From an uncultured Collinsella sp. (GTDB taxonomy: Bacteria > Actinomycetota > Coriobacteriia > Coriobacteriales > Coriobacteriaceae): a stretch of 5,311 bases of DNA. The notes under the pieces were generated by a model. The model was not told the origin of the DNA and made no database searches. It saw only the letters and a program-made list of their open reading frames with translations. Below are positions 5,270 through 5,311 of the stretch, piece by piece (positions within the stretch are counted from its first letter, which is position 1; every line of letters begins with the position of its first letter). The position numbers and the translations under genes are program-made. The DNA is taken from the NCBI GenBank assembly GCA_900764415.1, contig CAAFOA010000190.1, forward strand, positions 1-5,311. Reading direction: 5' to 3'.

Positions 5270-5311
5270 CTGTCTCTTATACACATCTCCGAGCCCACGA
5301 GACTACGCTGC
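5270..5311 (-). other. Illumina Nextera i7 adapter (assembly contamination)
   Basis: CTGTCTCTTATACACATCT (5270-5288) is the reverse complement of the Tn5 mosaic end, 5289-5303 complete the Nextera adapter, and TACGCTGC (5304-5311) is the i7 index. These 42 bases are the exact reverse complement of positions 10-51. Base 5270 (C) could also be the native base. It truncates the ArsC/Spx-like gene. Confidence 0.98.

Noticed and set aside
1..5311. A transposon bounded by 42-bp terminal inverted repeats with Tn5-type mosaic ends.
   Set aside because: The repeats contain the Nextera primer segment and an i7 index, there is no transposase gene, and the bases inside the two ends (52-60 and 5261-5269) are not a 9-bp target duplication. 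This is library adapter.

Overview
The window is a short, linear, GC-rich contig of genomic DNA. It carries one nearly complete catabolic cluster for the peptidoglycan sugar N-acetylmuramic acid (MurNAc), flanked by two truncated genes. Both ends (1-51 and 5270-5311) are Illumina Nextera adapter plus i7 index, not biology, so the native DNA is about 52-5269. All genes lie on the + strand. The GC-rich third codon positions, strong GGAGG-type ribosome binding sites, GTG starts and gene content suggest a high-GC Gram-positive bacterium. A gut coriobacterium such as Collinsella is my best guess, from general resemblance only, and is not proven here.

Layout: (1) 52-498, the 3' part of a VanZ-like membrane protein, followed by an intrinsic terminator at 573-602. 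(2) 603-695, a leader with inverted repeats that could be operator sites. (3) 696-1547, an RpiR/MurR-type regulator; 1558-2481, MurQ (MurNAc-6-phosphate etherase); 2539-3969, a MurP-like PTS EIIBC permease. These three are closely spaced and look like one operon. (4) 3970-4086, a gap with a candidate promoter directly followed by a strong hairpin/U-tract terminator that abuts the ribosome binding site of the next gene. (5) 4087-5139, MupG (DUF871 family, 6-phospho-N-acetylmuramidase). (6) 5232-5269, the first codons of an ArsC/Spx-family thioredoxin-fold protein, cut off by the adapter.

How the genes work together (inference from characterised homologues, chiefly the Staphylococcus aureus mupG-murQ-murP-murR cluster and E. 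coli murR/murQP): MurP imports and 6-phosphorylates MurNAc or the disaccharide MurNAc-GlcNAc. MupG splits the phosphorylated disaccharide into MurNAc-6-P and GlcNAc. MurQ removes the lactyl ether to give GlcNAc-6-P and D-lactate. The RpiR protein probably senses MurNAc-6-P and controls the operon. The permease has no EIIA domain, and no nagA, nagB or GlcNAc kinase is in the window, so those functions must be encoded elsewhere. The gene content is a recognisable system rather than an undescribed one. The most unusual point is the regulatory arrangement in front of mupG.
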